A DNA stretch of 64,000 nucleotides from Nocardiopsis ansamitocini (GCF_030268225.1 NZ_BSQG01000009.1:104336-168335); one strand, 5' to 3'. Counted from the first letter of the stretch, positions 46,881-56,708 are shown. A program made the numbers and translations. The notes: generated by a model not told the origin, from the sequence alone.

Positions 46881-47648
46881 GTGGGAGTGCTCCAGCGCTT
46901 CGAGCGCAGGCTCGAAGGGATGATCGAAGGCACCTTCGCGCGGGCCTTCAAGTCGGAACTCCAGCCCGTCGAGGTCGCCAGCGCGGTCCAACGGGAGATG
47001 GACGAGCGCGCGGCCATCGTGGCGCAGGGCCGCACCCTGGTGCCCAACGACTTCGTCGTGGAACTGGCCGGCTCGGACAAGGAACGACTTGAGGTCTACT
47101 CGGACAGCCTCGGACAGGAGCTGTCCAAGCTGGCGCGTGAGTACGCCACAGAGCAGGGGTACTCGTTCGTGGGACCGGTGCGCGTCCGTTTCGACGCCGC
47201 CGACGACCTGCAAACCGGAAGATTCCGGATCCGCTCGGGAGTCATCCGCGGCACGACGGTGGACCCGGTCGGCGGCGGAATCCGTCAACCGGTCAGCGAC
47301 CACCCGCGGCACGACGACGCCATGCGCGGCCACCCGCGGTTGCTGCTGTCACCGGGCGGCGCAACCGTCGAGGGCAACCTCGCCTCCCACGGCGCGGAGC
47401 AGGCATATGAGCTCAACGCTCAGGTGACGCTGCTCGGCCGGGGGACCGACTGCGATCTTCGCCTGGTGGACAACGGAGTCTCTCGACACCACGCTGAGAT
47501 CCGAGTCGAGGACGATGAGGCAGTCCTCGTGGACTTGGGTTCCACCAACGGAACGTTCGTCAATGGCCAGCAGGTCAAACGCACGCGCCTGTCGGACGGG
47601 ACCCGGATCAGCCTCGGCAGGACGACAATGACGTTCCGCCGGGACTGA
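46881..47648 (+). CDS. fhaA: FhaA-like protein (DUF3662 plus FHA domain)
   Basis: This 255-residue protein starts at GTG 46881 after AAGGGAGG. Residues 1-115 are the DUF3662 domain (MGVLQRFERRLEGMIEGTFA; VPNDFVVELAGSDKERLEVY) and 170-250 are an FHA domain (VTLLGRGTDCDLRLVDNGVSRHH, LGSTNGTFVNG). FHA domains bind phosphothreonine. FhaA is a substrate/partner of PknA/PknB in mycobacteria, binding MviN and regulating peptidoglycan synthesis at poles. It heads the kinase cluster. Confidence 0.94.
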   Translation: MGVLQRFERRLEGMIEGTFARAFKSELQPVEVASAVQREMDERAAIVAQGRTLVPNDFVVELAGSDKERLEVYSDSLGQELSKLAREYATEQGYSFVGPVRVRFDAADDLQTGRFRIRSGVIRGTTVDPVGGGIRQPVSDHPRHDDAMRGHPRLLLSPGGATVEGNLASHGAEQAYELNAQVTLLGRGTDCDLRLVDNGVSRHHAEIRVEDDEAVLVDLGSTNGTFVNGQQVKRTRLSDGTRISLGRTTMTFRRD

Positions 47649-47934
47649 GAACAAACGCAGTAGAACAAGCATCAACAGGGGCGAGGCCCGCGACCACGAA
47701 ACCCGTGGGTCTGCGGGTTTCGCCCATCGCCGTATCGATCGACTCAAGTGCCGACATCCCCAGCCCAACCGGGAATTTATCCCAAATGCTTGACCAATCG
47801 GGCACAATTACCGGGTCCAATGGGTTCACTCGGCTTCCTCGAGGCGGTAGGCACGGTTCACGCGAACACGACGCGCTGGCGGAGCCACCACCGCTGACCC
47901 AGCCGGAGCACGACAGGGGCTGAAGAGCACTTCA

Positions 47935-48414
47935 ATGTCCGACTTGACCCTCATGCTGATCAAGCTCGCGTTCCTCGCGGTGCTGTGGCTCTTCGTGATC
48001 ATGGCGGTCGGAGTGATCCGTACCGACCTGTTCGGTCCCGCCACCAGCAAAGCGAAACGCAGCGGCGGTAGCGCCCGGCCCGAGCCACGGCGCGCCAAGC
48101 CCGCACCCCGAGGCCGCCGCAACGAGCCCCGTTCCCTGGTCGTAACGAAGGGCCCGCTCGCCGGGACCACACTCGACCTCTCCTCCCAGCCGATCACGAT
48201 CGGCCGTGCCAAGGACGCGACACTGGTCATCAGTGATGACTACGCCTCCGGTCGCCACGCCCGGATCTTCTCCGACAACGGCCGCTGGATCGTCGAAGAC
48301 CTCGGCTCGACGAACGGGACCTACCTCGGTCAGAACCGCCTGACCCGCCCCCAGCCCATCACCGTCGGACAGCCCATCCGCATCGGCAAGACCGTTCTGG
48401 AACTACGCAAATGA
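47935..48414 (+). CDS. fhaB: FhaB-like membrane-anchored FHA protein
   Basis: This 159-residue protein has an N-terminal membrane helix (MLIKLAFLAVLWLFVIMAVGV), a basic linker and an FHA domain (ITIGRAKDATLVISDDYASG, LGSTNGTYLGQNRL). Mycobacterial FipA/FhaB partners with FtsZ and FtsQ under stress. The start is ATG 47935. Its stop overlaps the pstP ATG by 4 bp. The 286-bp gap from fhaA probably carries a promoter. Confidence 0.93.
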   Translation: MSDLTLMLIKLAFLAVLWLFVIMAVGVIRTDLFGPATSKAKRSGGSARPEPRRAKPAPRGRRNEPRSLVVTKGPLAGTTLDLSSQPITIGRAKDATLVISDDYASGRHARIFSDNGRWIVEDLGSTNGTYLGQNRLTRPQPITVGQPIRIGKTVLELRK

Positions 48415-49787
48415 CAATCGCACTCCGCTACGCGGCGTACTCAGATGTCGGCTGCCTTCGCGAAGGAAACGAAGACTCCGGCTACGCGGGCCCCTACCTG
48501 CTCGTGGTCGCCGACGGGATGGGCGGCCACGCCGGCGGCGAGATCGCCAGCGCACTCGCGGTCTCCTCGCTCATCCCGCTGGACGACGACGTCCCAGGCA
48601 GCGAGATGGTGCAGTCGCTGGAAGCCGCCGTGGACAACGCCAACGACGCACTCGCCCAAAAGGTCCGCGAGGAGCCCCGGCTGGAGAACATGGGGACCAC
48701 GCTGACCGCCATGCTGTGGTCGGGTGCGCGGGTCGCACTGATCCACGTCGGCGACTCCCGCGCCTACCTTCTGCGCGGCAACGAGTTCCACCAGATCACG
48801 CACGATCACACCCTGGTCCAGACCCTGGTCGACGAAGGCAAGATCACCGAGGACGAGGTGGCCACGCACCCGCAGCGCTCGCTGCTGTTGCGCGCCATCC
48901 AGGGCCAGGGCCACGTCGACCCGGACGTGTCCGTGCGCGAGGCGCAGGTCGGCGACCGCTACCTGCTGTGCTCCGACGGTCTCTCCGGCGTGGTCAGCAA
49001 GGAGACCATCCACGAGACCCTTGCCACCGAGGCCACGCCCGAACGCGCCGCCCGACGTCTGATCGACCTCGCCAACCGCGGCGGCGGGCCGGACAACATC
49101 ACGGCGGTCATCGCCGATGTCATCGACACCGCGACCGACCCGCACGGGCCGACCACCGACGCCACGACCGTGGGCGCCGCCGACCAACGCCGCGAACCGC
49201 CGATGACCCCCGACACACCGGCGGGACGGGCACAGGGGCTCACCCGGAACACGGCCGCCGGCGGGGCCAGCGACACCGCCGAGATGGACCGGATCCCCGC
49301 CTACGAGTCCGATGACAGCTCCGAGCCACGCCCGCGCACCAGGCGCTGGTGGCCGATGGTCCTGACATTCCTGGTGCTGGTCGCGATCGTGGCCGGCGCC
49401 GGTTTCTATTTCGGCAACCAGTTCCTGAGCAATCAGTACTTCGTCGGCCCCAGCCAGGACGGCGACGAGGTCTCGATCTACCAGGGCATCAACACCGACG
49501 TCGCCGGCTACAGCCTGGCCGAGGAGGCCGAGCGCACCGGCATCCCCTTGGCCATGCTGCCCGAGACCCAGCGCGACGCCGTGCAACGGACCATTCCGGT
49601 GGAGAGCCGCGCAGAGGCCGAGACCCGCGTGGCGGAAATGCGCGAGGTGTTCGAGGGCTGCCAGGCCGACCCCGACTCCTGCGGCCTCGACGTCGCCGAC
49701 GGCAGCGGCGCGGCGGCCACCACGGAGGCGACACCGGACGCCGCCTTTCCCTCCGCACCGGCCCCGGATACGGAGGGCACGCCATGA
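48411..49787 (+). CDS. pstP: PP2C-family Ser/Thr phosphatase
   Basis: This 458-residue membrane phosphatase reverses PknA/PknB phosphorylation. The N-terminal PP2C domain has VVADGMGGHAGGE, LIHVGDSRAYLLR, LLCSDGLSGVV and GGPDNITAVIAD metal-ligand motifs. One membrane helix lies near residues 312-335 (WWPMVLTFLVLVAIVAGAGFYF), followed by an extracellular tail of about 120 residues with Glu/Ala/Pro richness. Start and stop overlap fhaB and the SEDS gene by 4 bp each. Confidence 0.95.
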   Translation: MTIALRYAAYSDVGCLREGNEDSGYAGPYLLVVADGMGGHAGGEIASALAVSSLIPLDDDVPGSEMVQSLEAAVDNANDALAQKVREEPRLENMGTTLTAMLWSGARVALIHVGDSRAYLLRGNEFHQITHDHTLVQTLVDEGKITEDEVATHPQRSLLLRAIQGQGHVDPDVSVREAQVGDRYLLCSDGLSGVVSKETIHETLATEATPERAARRLIDLANRGGGPDNITAVIADVIDTATDPHGPTTDATTVGAADQRREPPMTPDTPAGRAQGLTRNTAAGGASDTAEMDRIPAYESDDSSEPRPRTRRWWPMVLTFLVLVAIVAGAGFYFGNQFLSNQYFVGPSQDGDEVSIYQGINTDVAGYSLAEEAERTGIPLAMLPETQRDAVQRTIPVESRAEAETRVAEMREVFEGCQADPDSCGLDVADGSGAAATTEATPDAAFPSAPAPDTEGTP

Positions 49788-51244
49788 GCGAAGGACTGAC
49801 GACCGCCCTTCCCCCGGTCAAGCGGCGCAACGCCGAGCTCGTGATGCTGCTCCTCGCAATCGGCATCACGATGTTCGCGATGATCTCGGCCGGCCTCGCC
49901 TACACCGGTGAGCTGCCGCCCAGCCTCTTCATGTACGCGGTTCCCTTCGCGGGTATGGCGCTGCTGGCGCACGTGTTCATCCGCTTCTTCGCCCCCTACG
50001 CCGACCCGCTGCTGCTGCCGCTGGCGACGCTGCTCAACGGGCTGGGAATCGCGATGCTGTGGCGCATCCTCGACGCTCCCCAGTTGGTGCCCGAGTTCGC
50101 GTCGGAGGGCGCGACCGAAAGCTCCATGACCCAGTTGATGCTGACCGCGGGCAGCATGGTGGTGTTCGCGGGGATCGTCTTCTTCCTGAAGGAACCGCGC
50201 ACGCTCCAGCGCTATCCCTACCTGATCGGGCTCGCCGCGGTCGTCCTGCTGCTCCTGCCGCTCCTCCCGGGCCTCGGTTTCTCGGTCAACGGCGCCCGGC
50301 AATGGATCAACCTGGGGTTCACCAGCCTTCAGCCCTCGGAGTTCGCCAAGATCGCCCTGGTGATCTTCCTGGCCGGCTACATGGTCACCAAGCGCGACGT
50401 GCTCGCCCTGGTCAGCAAGCCGATCAAGATCGGGCCGATCAAGGTCCTGGAGCTGCCGCGGATGCGCGACATGGCGCCGATGGCCGCCATGTGGGGCTTC
50501 TGCATCATCGTCCTGGTCATCCTGATGAACGACCTCGGCACCTCGCTCCTGCTGTTCGGCACCTTCCTGGCGATGATCTACGTCGCCACGCAACGGTCCT
50601 CCTGGATCATCCTGGGTCTGACCGCGTTCTTCGGCGCCTGCGCCCTGCTGTACCCCTTCGTGCCGCACTTCCGGGTCCGGATGATCACCTGGCTGGACGC
50701 CTTCAACCCCGATGTGTACTGCTCCGACGCGGTGATGGCCTCGGCTGACGAGGCGTTCTGCAAGGTCTCGGGGACCAGCCAGCAGCTTGTCGGCGGACTG
50801 TTCGCGATGGGCGAGGGCGGCATCCTGGGCGCAGGACTCGGCGGCGGAGAGGTCCGCGGCATCATCGAGGTGCAGAACGACTTCATCTTCACCGCGTTCG
50901 GCGAAGAACTGGGCCTGACCGGTGTCATGGTGATGCTGATGGCCCTGGCCCTGCTCGCTCAGCGCGGAATGCGCATCGCGCTGGCCTCGCGTGAGCTGTT
51001 CGTCAAGATGTTCGCCTCCGGCATCTCCTTCCTCATCGCCTTCCAGACCTTCGTCGTCATCGGCGGAGTCACCCGCGTCATCCCGATGACGGGTGCGACC
51101 ATCCCATTCGTGGCCAAGGGCGGATCGGCCCTCCTGTCGAGCTGGATCATGCTCGCCCTCCTGGTCCGGATGAGCAACAACGCCCGCAAGCCGGCCCCCG
51201 TGGCCATCCAGGACGAGGGCGCGACCCAGGTGATCTCCCGATGA
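49784..51244 (+). CDS. rodA: SEDS peptidoglycan polymerase
   Basis: This 486-residue polytopic protein has about ten or more membrane helices and belongs to the FtsW/RodA/SpoVE family, which polymerises lipid II. It contains SVNGARQWINLGFTSLQPSE and the invariant GEELGLTGV motif near 370. A long extracytoplasmic loop is also present (DAFNPDVYCSDAVMASADEA). In this cluster the mycobacterial counterpart is called RodA. It overlaps pstP and pbpA by 4 bp each, indicating tight coupling to its partner transpeptidase. Confidence 0.93.
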   Translation: MSEGLTTALPPVKRRNAELVMLLLAIGITMFAMISAGLAYTGELPPSLFMYAVPFAGMALLAHVFIRFFAPYADPLLLPLATLLNGLGIAMLWRILDAPQLVPEFASEGATESSMTQLMLTAGSMVVFAGIVFFLKEPRTLQRYPYLIGLAAVVLLLLPLLPGLGFSVNGARQWINLGFTSLQPSEFAKIALVIFLAGYMVTKRDVLALVSKPIKIGPIKVLELPRMRDMAPMAAMWGFCIIVLVILMNDLGTSLLLFGTFLAMIYVATQRSSWIILGLTAFFGACALLYPFVPHFRVRMITWLDAFNPDVYCSDAVMASADEAFCKVSGTSQQLVGGLFAMGEGGILGAGLGGGEVRGIIEVQNDFIFTAFGEELGLTGVMVMLMALALLAQRGMRIALASRELFVKMFASGISFLIAFQTFVVIGGVTRVIPMTGATIPFVAKGGSALLSSWIMLALLVRMSNNARKPAPVAIQDEGATQVISR

Positions 51245-52692
51245 ACAAACCCATCCGCAGACTCGCTCTGTTCTCCCTTGCACTGTTCGGCGTCCTGCTG
51301 CTCAACGTCACCTGGATCCAGGCGGTCCAGGCCCAGTGGCTCCAGGACCACGAGTTCAACCGCCGGGGTGCAGCCGAACAGTTCCGGGTCCCCCGAGGCC
51401 CGATCCTCGTCGCCAACGAACAGATCGCCTACTCCGAGCTGATCGAAGGCAGCACCCAGTACCAGCGGTTCTACCCGGCCGGCGATCTCTATTCGCACCC
51501 GGTCGGCGTGTTCAACCCCTTCGGCCCCTACGGGGTCGAGCGGGCGGAGAACTCCTTCCTGGACGGTTCCGACAACCGCCTGCTGGTGCGCAACTTCCTG
51601 GACACCTTGACGGGAAGCGAGCAGAAGGGGGCCACCGTCGCCCTCACCCTCAACCCCGACGCCCAGCAGGCGGGGTTGGAGGCGATCAAGAACAACAGCC
51701 CCAGCGGCAAGGGCGCGGCCGTGGCGCTGGACCCCTCGACCGGTGCGATCCTGGCCGCGGTGTCGATTCCGAACTACGACCCGGCCGCCGTCTCCGACAT
51801 GAGCGACACCACCAAGTCCGTCGAGACCTGGGACTCTCTCAACAGCAACGAGAACAAGCCGCTGCTGAACCGCGCGTTCAACGAGCTGTACCCCCCCGGC
51901 TCCACCTTCAAGGTGGTGACCGCGGCCGCGGCCCTGGAGAACGGCGAGACGATCGACAGCACGATCGACGCACCCGAGACTCTGGAGATGCCCAACGGCG
52001 GCCCGGCGCTGCCCAACGCGTTCGGCAGCGCCTGCAACGGCGGGGCCCCCGATTCCATCGCGCACTCGCTGGAACGCTCCTGCAACACCTCGATGGCCAA
52101 TTGGGCGCTCAAACTGGGCGGCACCGCGATGACCGAGCAGGCACAGGCGTTCGGCTTCGACAGCGGACTCCCTGGTGTCCCCGTCCCGGTCGAGGACAGC
52201 CACTACCCGCCGCCCACCGACGACAACGACCTGGCCCGCTCGGGGATCGGCCAGGGCAGCGTGCAGGCCACGCCGCTGCAGATGGCCATGGTCGCAGGCG
52301 GTATCGCCAACGGCGGCCAGGTCATGAAGCCCTACATGGTCAGCGAGGTCTTGGGCCCCGATGCCGCGGAAATCGCCTCCACCAGCCCCGAGGTCTACAG
52401 CCAGGCGGTCAGTTCCAGCACCGCCAACCAGCTGACCGAGGCGATGATCCTGGTGACCGAGGGTGCCGAGGGCAGCGGTACCGGTGGGCAGATCCCGGGC
52501 ATCCAGGTGGCCGGCAAGACCGGAACCGCGGAGGTGTCCGGGGCACAGACCCACAACTGGTTCATTTCTTTCGCTCCCGCCGACGACCCCCAGGTCGCGG
52601 TGGCCGTCGTGATCGAGAACGGTGGCGGCAGCGGTGGCACCCTCGCCGCTCCCGTCGCCAAGGCGATCATGGAGGCAGTGATCAACGAGTGA
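51241..52692 (+). CDS. pbpA: Class B penicillin-binding protein (PBPA type)
   Basis: This 483-residue transpeptidase has one N-terminal membrane anchor (LALFSLALFGVLLLNVTWIQ) and a transpeptidase domain with nucleophile Ser221 (GSTFKV), SCN at 280-282 (ERSCNTSMANW) and KTG at 426 (AGKTGTAEV). It cross-links peptidoglycan with the SEDS partner encoded just upstream. The length matches mycobacterial PbpA. The stop overlaps the next kinase GTG. Confidence 0.95.
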   Translation: MNKPIRRLALFSLALFGVLLLNVTWIQAVQAQWLQDHEFNRRGAAEQFRVPRGPILVANEQIAYSELIEGSTQYQRFYPAGDLYSHPVGVFNPFGPYGVERAENSFLDGSDNRLLVRNFLDTLTGSEQKGATVALTLNPDAQQAGLEAIKNNSPSGKGAAVALDPSTGAILAAVSIPNYDPAAVSDMSDTTKSVETWDSLNSNENKPLLNRAFNELYPPGSTFKVVTAAAALENGETIDSTIDAPETLEMPNGGPALPNAFGSACNGGAPDSIAHSLERSCNTSMANWALKLGGTAMTEQAQAFGFDSGLPGVPVPVEDSHYPPPTDDNDLARSGIGQGSVQATPLQMAMVAGGIANGGQVMKPYMVSEVLGPDAAEIASTSPEVYSQAVSSSTANQLTEAMILVTEGAEGSGTGGQIPGIQVAGKTGTAEVSGAQTHNWFISFAPADDPQVAVAVVIENGGGSGGTLAAPVAKAIMEAVINE

Positions 52693-54215
52693 GCGGAAAC
52701 GACGCCTCCGGTGGCCGGCCCCTCACCCGGGCCGGCTCCCTCCTGAGCAACCGATACCGCCTTGAGGAGCAGATCGGCGCGGGTGGCATGGGCGAGGTGT
52801 GGCGGGCGACCGACACACTGCTCAGCCGTCCCGTGGCCGTCAAGATGCTGCACACGGCGCAGATGGGCGAACCCATCTCCCGACAGCGCTTCCGGACCGA
52901 GGCCCAGATCACCGCGGCACTGTCCCATGCCGGAATCGCACAGGTCTACGACTACGGCGAGCAGGACGACACCGCGTTCCTGGTCATGGAACTCGTCCCG
53001 GGCGAGTCGCTGTCGACGATCATCAAGCGCAACCCCGGTTTCGACGCGGACACCGCCCTGGATGTCCTGTGCCAGGCGGCTCAGGCGCTCGCGGCCGCGC
53101 ACGCCCGCGGAATCGTGCACCGCGACATCAAACCCGGCAACCTTCTGGTGACCGAAGAAGGCTCGGTCAAGCTGACCGACTTCGGCATCGCCCGGGGCAA
53201 CGAGTCGGTGACGCTGACCCAGACCGGCATGGTCATGGGCACAGCTCAGTACATCTCGCCCGAGCAGGTCTCGGGCAGGCCGGCCACCCAGGCCTCCGAC
53301 ATCTACGCCCTGGGGGTCGTGGCCTATGAGTGCCTCGCCGGGCGCCCTCCGTTCACCGCGGACACCCCGCTGGCCCTGGCATTGATGCACACCCGCGAGG
53401 CGCCGCCGCCGCTGCCCGAATCCGTTCCCACCTCGGTGCGCGAACTGGTGGAGTGGCTGCTGGAGAAGGATCCTGACGCCCGTCCCGGCTCCGCTGCCGA
53501 TGTCGCACAACACGCACAACGGTTACGCGCGGGAATCGACTCCACCGCGGCCACCGAGGCGCTGAACCTGAGCGGCTCCGCTCCGACGGTCCTGGCCGGA
53601 GCTGTGAGCGGTCCCATCACCTCCCCGACTACCGCCTCGTCCGGCTCTCAGACCGGACGAATCGCCTCGGAGCAGGAATGGTCACCGGCGGCCGTGGACG
53701 CCTCGGATAGGGTTGCCGAGGAATCCGCACCGAGCGGCCGCCCGAGCCGGTCCGTCGTCTTCGCGTTGGTCGCCACCGTCGCGGTGGTCGCACTCGGCGT
53801 GGTACTGGTATCGGCGCTGTGGAGGGGGAATGAGCCAAATGGCGAGATGACAGGCAGCAATTCCCCCGTGTCCGATACTTCTCCGTCAGTGTCTCCGAGC
53901 CCCGAAGAGGACCCTGACCCCAGCGGAGAGGTTCCTGCGCCCGGTGGCGGGGAAGCCCCGGTACCGAACGAGCCCTACGTTCCCGCGCCGCAGCCCAGCA
54001 CTCCGGACACTGAGCTTCCCGAGTCCCAGCCCGAGACTCCTCCGGAACCCCCGGTCGAGGAGACTGAGACCGAACCGGAGGCTCCCGACGGCGGGGGCGA
54101 CAACGGCGAAGAAGGCGGCGGCAATCCTGGGGGCGGCGGGGACGCCGGCAACAGTGGGGATGGCGTCAACCAGGGAGGAAACTCCAGAGGCTTCACGCTA
54201 CCGATGACCCGATAG
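52689..54215 (+). CDS. pknA: Transmembrane Ser/Thr protein kinase (PknA-like)
   Basis: This 508-residue kinase starts at GTG 52689, overlapping pbpA. The catalytic domain occupies residues 20-280: glycine loop IGAGGMGEVWRATD, VAVKML, HRDIKPGNLL, DFGIAR and the activation-loop GTAQYISPEQ. One membrane helix follows near 355-380 (SVVFALVATVAVVALGVVLV), then a Pro/Glu/Gly-rich extracellular tail without PASTA repeats. This fits PknA, which regulates cell shape and division proteins. Confidence 0.93.
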   Translation: MSGNDASGGRPLTRAGSLLSNRYRLEEQIGAGGMGEVWRATDTLLSRPVAVKMLHTAQMGEPISRQRFRTEAQITAALSHAGIAQVYDYGEQDDTAFLVMELVPGESLSTIIKRNPGFDADTALDVLCQAAQALAAAHARGIVHRDIKPGNLLVTEEGSVKLTDFGIARGNESVTLTQTGMVMGTAQYISPEQVSGRPATQASDIYALGVVAYECLAGRPPFTADTPLALALMHTREAPPPLPESVPTSVRELVEWLLEKDPDARPGSAADVAQHAQRLRAGIDSTAATEALNLSGSAPTVLAGAVSGPITSPTTASSGSQTGRIASEQEWSPAAVDASDRVAEESAPSGRPSRSVVFALVATVAVVALGVVLVSALWRGNEPNGEMTGSNSPVSDTSPSVSPSPEEDPDPSGEVPAPGGGEAPVPNEPYVPAPQPSTPDTELPESQPETPPEPPVEETETEPEAPDGGGDNGEEGGGNPGGGGDAGNSGDGVNQGGNSRGFTLPMTR

Positions 54216-54260
54216 CGACCGCACAGGGTCGTTCACCCATCACGAGGAACAGTTCACGAC

Positions 54261-56060
54261 ATGTCTCAGCCACGGCTACTCGGTGGTCGCTACGAGCTCG
54301 ACCAGGTGATCGGGCGGGGTGGCATGGCCGAGGTCTACCGCGCTCGCGACCTCAGACTTGACCGCTTGGTGGCCGTCAAGACGCTCCGCTCGGACCTCGC
54401 CCGGGACCACATCTTCCAGGAGCGGTTCCGCCGCGAGGCGCAGTCGGCCGCCTCCTTGAACCATCCCTCGATCATCGCCGTGTACGACACCGGCGAGGAC
54501 ATGATCGACGGGGTCTCCATCCCCTACATCATCATGGAGTACGTGGACGGGCGGACTCTCAAGGAGTTGCTCGACGACGACCGGCGGTTGCTGCCCGAGC
54601 GCACCGTGGAACTGGTCGACGGCATCCTGCGTGCGCTGGACTACAGTCACCGCAACGGCATCGTGCACCGTGACATCAAACCGGCGAACATCATGCTGAC
54701 CAAGCAGGCCGAGGTCAAGGTGATGGACTTCGGTATCGCCCGGGCGATGAACGACTCCCAGGCCACGATGACCCAGACTTCACAGGTCATCGGCACCGCG
54801 CAGTACCTCTCGCCCGAACAGGCACGGGGTGAGCGCGTGGATGCGCGCAGCGATATCTACTCCACCGGCTGCGTGCTCTACGAACTGCTCACCGGTCGCC
54901 CCCCGTTCACCGGCGACTCTCCGGTTTCCATCGCCTACCAGCACGTTCGCGAGCACCCGGTCCCCCCGTCCGAACTCGACCCCGAGATCCCCGAGTGGAT
55001 CGAGGAGATCGTTTTCCGGGCGATGACCAAGGATCGGGAGGAGCGCTACCAGTCGGCCGCCGAGATGCGGGCCGACATCCAGCGCGGCATGCAGGGGATG
55101 CCCACCGAGGCCGGCACGATGGCCATGGGGGCCGCGGGCTCGACGACGATGCTGCCGCCGACCCAGAACCGGCGTGACGAGTACGACGACGACTACGAGT
55201 ACGACGACGAGGACGACCGCCGCGGCGACACCAGGAAAAAGGCGCTGTTGGCGTTGTTGGCCCTGGCTGTCCTGGGCTCGTTCGTCTTCATCGGGTGGCT
55301 GTTCCTGCGCGGTGGGGCGGAGGCGATCACCGTCCCCGACCTGTCCGGTGAGACCGTCGAACAAGCGCGGACCGAACTGACCGACGCCGGTTTCACCAAC
55401 GTGGCCCAGGACACCAAGGAGCAGGCCAGCGAAGACGTGGAGGAGGGACTCGTCGTAGGGACCGATCCGCCGAGCGGGCAGTCCATCAGCGAGGGGACCT
55501 CCATCACCATCGTGGTCTCCAGCGGCACCGGCCAGACCGACGTCCCCAACATCCAGGGGATGACCAAGGACCAGGCCGAGTCCGCGCTGAACAACGCCGG
55601 GTTGAAACTGGGCAGCACATCGGAACGCGAGGACGGCTCCGCACCGGAAGGCACCGTCCTGGAGAGCGATCCCGCCATCGACTCCACCGTGGAGACAGGG
55701 ACCAGCGTGAACGTGGTCCTGGCCAAGGCTGTGAGCCAGGTGAAGGTACCCAACCTGAGCGGGTTGAACGAGGACCAGGCGCGCTCCCGGCTGGAAGAAC
55801 TCGGGTTGGGCCTGAACCCCCAGCAGGAGGAGGCCGCCGGAACGACTCCGGGGACCGCCATCCGCCAGGATCCGGGGGCCGACGCCATGGTCGACCCGGG
55901 CAGTGAGGTCACGGTCGTCTTCGCGATCGAACCGCAACAGCCCAGCGAGTCGCCCGAGTCGGATCCGCCCGAGTCGGATCCGCCGCCGGACGGGGGCGAG
56001 GGAAGTCCCGAGGACGGTTTCCCCTCCTGGTTCCCCTGGGAGGATGGCAGGGACAACTGA
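54261..56060 (+). CDS. pknB: Transmembrane Ser/Thr protein kinase with three PASTA domains
   Basis: This 599-residue kinase has catalytic motifs IGRGGMAEVYRARD, VAVKTL, HRDIKPANIM and DFGIAR. The membrane helix is near 327-350 (ALLALLALAVLGSFVFIGWLFL). Three PASTA repeats lie at about 355-560 (VPDLSGETVEQARTEL; VPNIQGMTKDQAESAL; VPNLSGLNEDQARSRL), ending in a Pro/Ser/Glu tail (SESPESDPPESDPPPD). PASTA domains bind muropeptides or lipid II and signal cell-wall status. Mycobacterial PknB has four repeats, so this one has one fewer. It follows pknA by 45 bp. Confidence 0.95.
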   Translation: MSQPRLLGGRYELDQVIGRGGMAEVYRARDLRLDRLVAVKTLRSDLARDHIFQERFRREAQSAASLNHPSIIAVYDTGEDMIDGVSIPYIIMEYVDGRTLKELLDDDRRLLPERTVELVDGILRALDYSHRNGIVHRDIKPANIMLTKQAEVKVMDFGIARAMNDSQATMTQTSQVIGTAQYLSPEQARGERVDARSDIYSTGCVLYELLTGRPPFTGDSPVSIAYQHVREHPVPPSELDPEIPEWIEEIVFRAMTKDREERYQSAAEMRADIQRGMQGMPTEAGTMAMGAAGSTTMLPPTQNRRDEYDDDYEYDDEDDRRGDTRKKALLALLALAVLGSFVFIGWLFLRGGAEAITVPDLSGETVEQARTELTDAGFTNVAQDTKEQASEDVEEGLVVGTDPPSGQSISEGTSITIVVSSGTGQTDVPNIQGMTKDQAESALNNAGLKLGSTSEREDGSAPEGTVLESDPAIDSTVETGTSVNVVLAKAVSQVKVPNLSGLNEDQARSRLEELGLGLNPQQEEAAGTTPGTAIRQDPGADAMVDPGSEVTVVFAIEPQQPSESPESDPPESDPPPDGGEGSPEDGFPSWFPWEDGRDN

Positions 56061-56238
56061 CCGAGAGGTGTCTCGGGCGTCGTCTGGACCGTGGTCCGGG
56101 CGGCGCCCGCGTCGTTGCCTGCTGTTTTCTCCGCCGGCGAAGAGATCCCCCTCGACGTCCCCAAGAGAGTGGTCTGGGTCGTACACTGAACCTTCAGTCT
56201 GGATAAGCCCGGCCCGATTCGTCTTTGGAGCAGTGACC

Positions 56239-56493
56239 GTGCCCAAGTCCCGCAGCGATCGAAAGAAGAAGGCGGTCTACACTCCGCCGCCGACCGCCGC
56301 CAAGCCGAAGATCAGTCCGCGGTGGCTGGCCCCGGCCATGGTGACGTTCGGCCTCCTGGGCATCCTGTGGATCGGTGTCTACTACATCGCCGGGGGCCTC
56401 ATCCCGTTCATGCGAGACCTCGGCAACTGGAACCTCGCGATCGGCTTCAGCGGCCTTGTTATCGCGATGATTCTTTCCACACGCTGGCGCTAG
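56239..56493 (+). CDS. crgA: Cell division protein CrgA
   Basis: This 84-residue protein has two membrane helices (AMVTFGLLGILWIGVYYIAG; NLAIGFSGLVIAMILSTRW) and a basic N-terminus MPKSRSDRKKKAVYTPPP, the CrgA signature. CrgA interacts with FtsZ/PBP partners and affects septation. GTG 56239 is chosen because GGAG lies 8 nt upstream; GTG 56233 is too close to it. It lies between pknB and a cluster of DnaA-box-like sites. Confidence 0.94.
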   Translation: MPKSRSDRKKKAVYTPPPTAAKPKISPRWLAPAMVTFGLLGILWIGVYYIAGGLIPFMRDLGNWNLAIGFSGLVIAMILSTRWR

Positions 56494-56593
56494 CTGTCCA
56501 CAAGACGAAACCGGCCCTGTTGTCCCTGCTCCGTAGGATTTCCACAGGGTTTATCCACAGCTGACCAACCAGTTGTCCACAGAGTTATCCACA
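56494..56593. promoter_or_regulatory. Cluster of DnaA-box-like sites after crgA
   Basis: Three sites match DnaA-box consensus forms: TTATCCACA at 56551 and 56585 and TTGTCCACA at 56573, within 43 bp and all in the same orientation. The near-matches CTGTCCACA (56494) and ATTTCCACA (56538) precede them. The intergenic span from 56494 to the rhomboid terminator has no gene. DnaA binding is inferred. The site is not next to dnaA and lacks a clear AT-rich unwinding element, so it is not called an origin. Confidence 0.6.
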
Positions 56594-56661
56594 GGGGAAA
56601 AGTCCCTTGTGGGCATGGCTGTCCCAAGCAGCACCCCGGTGCTGCTCCTCAAGCTACGCAA

Positions 56662-56693
56662 AGGGCCCGGCACCGTAATCGGTACCGGGCCCT
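56662..56693 (-). terminator. Terminator of the rhomboid gene
   Basis: A 13-position stem (AGGGCCCGG core) with one mismatch and a 6-nt loop lies 16 nt past the rhomboid stop on the minus strand. Confidence 0.65.
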
Positions 56694-56708
56694 GACGCGT
56701 TCTTTGCC

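Noticed and set aside
56494..56593. DnaA-box cluster as the chromosomal oriC
   Set aside because: There are too few boxes, no dnaA/dnaN next to it and no AT-rich unwinding segment. It is more likely an accessory DnaA site.
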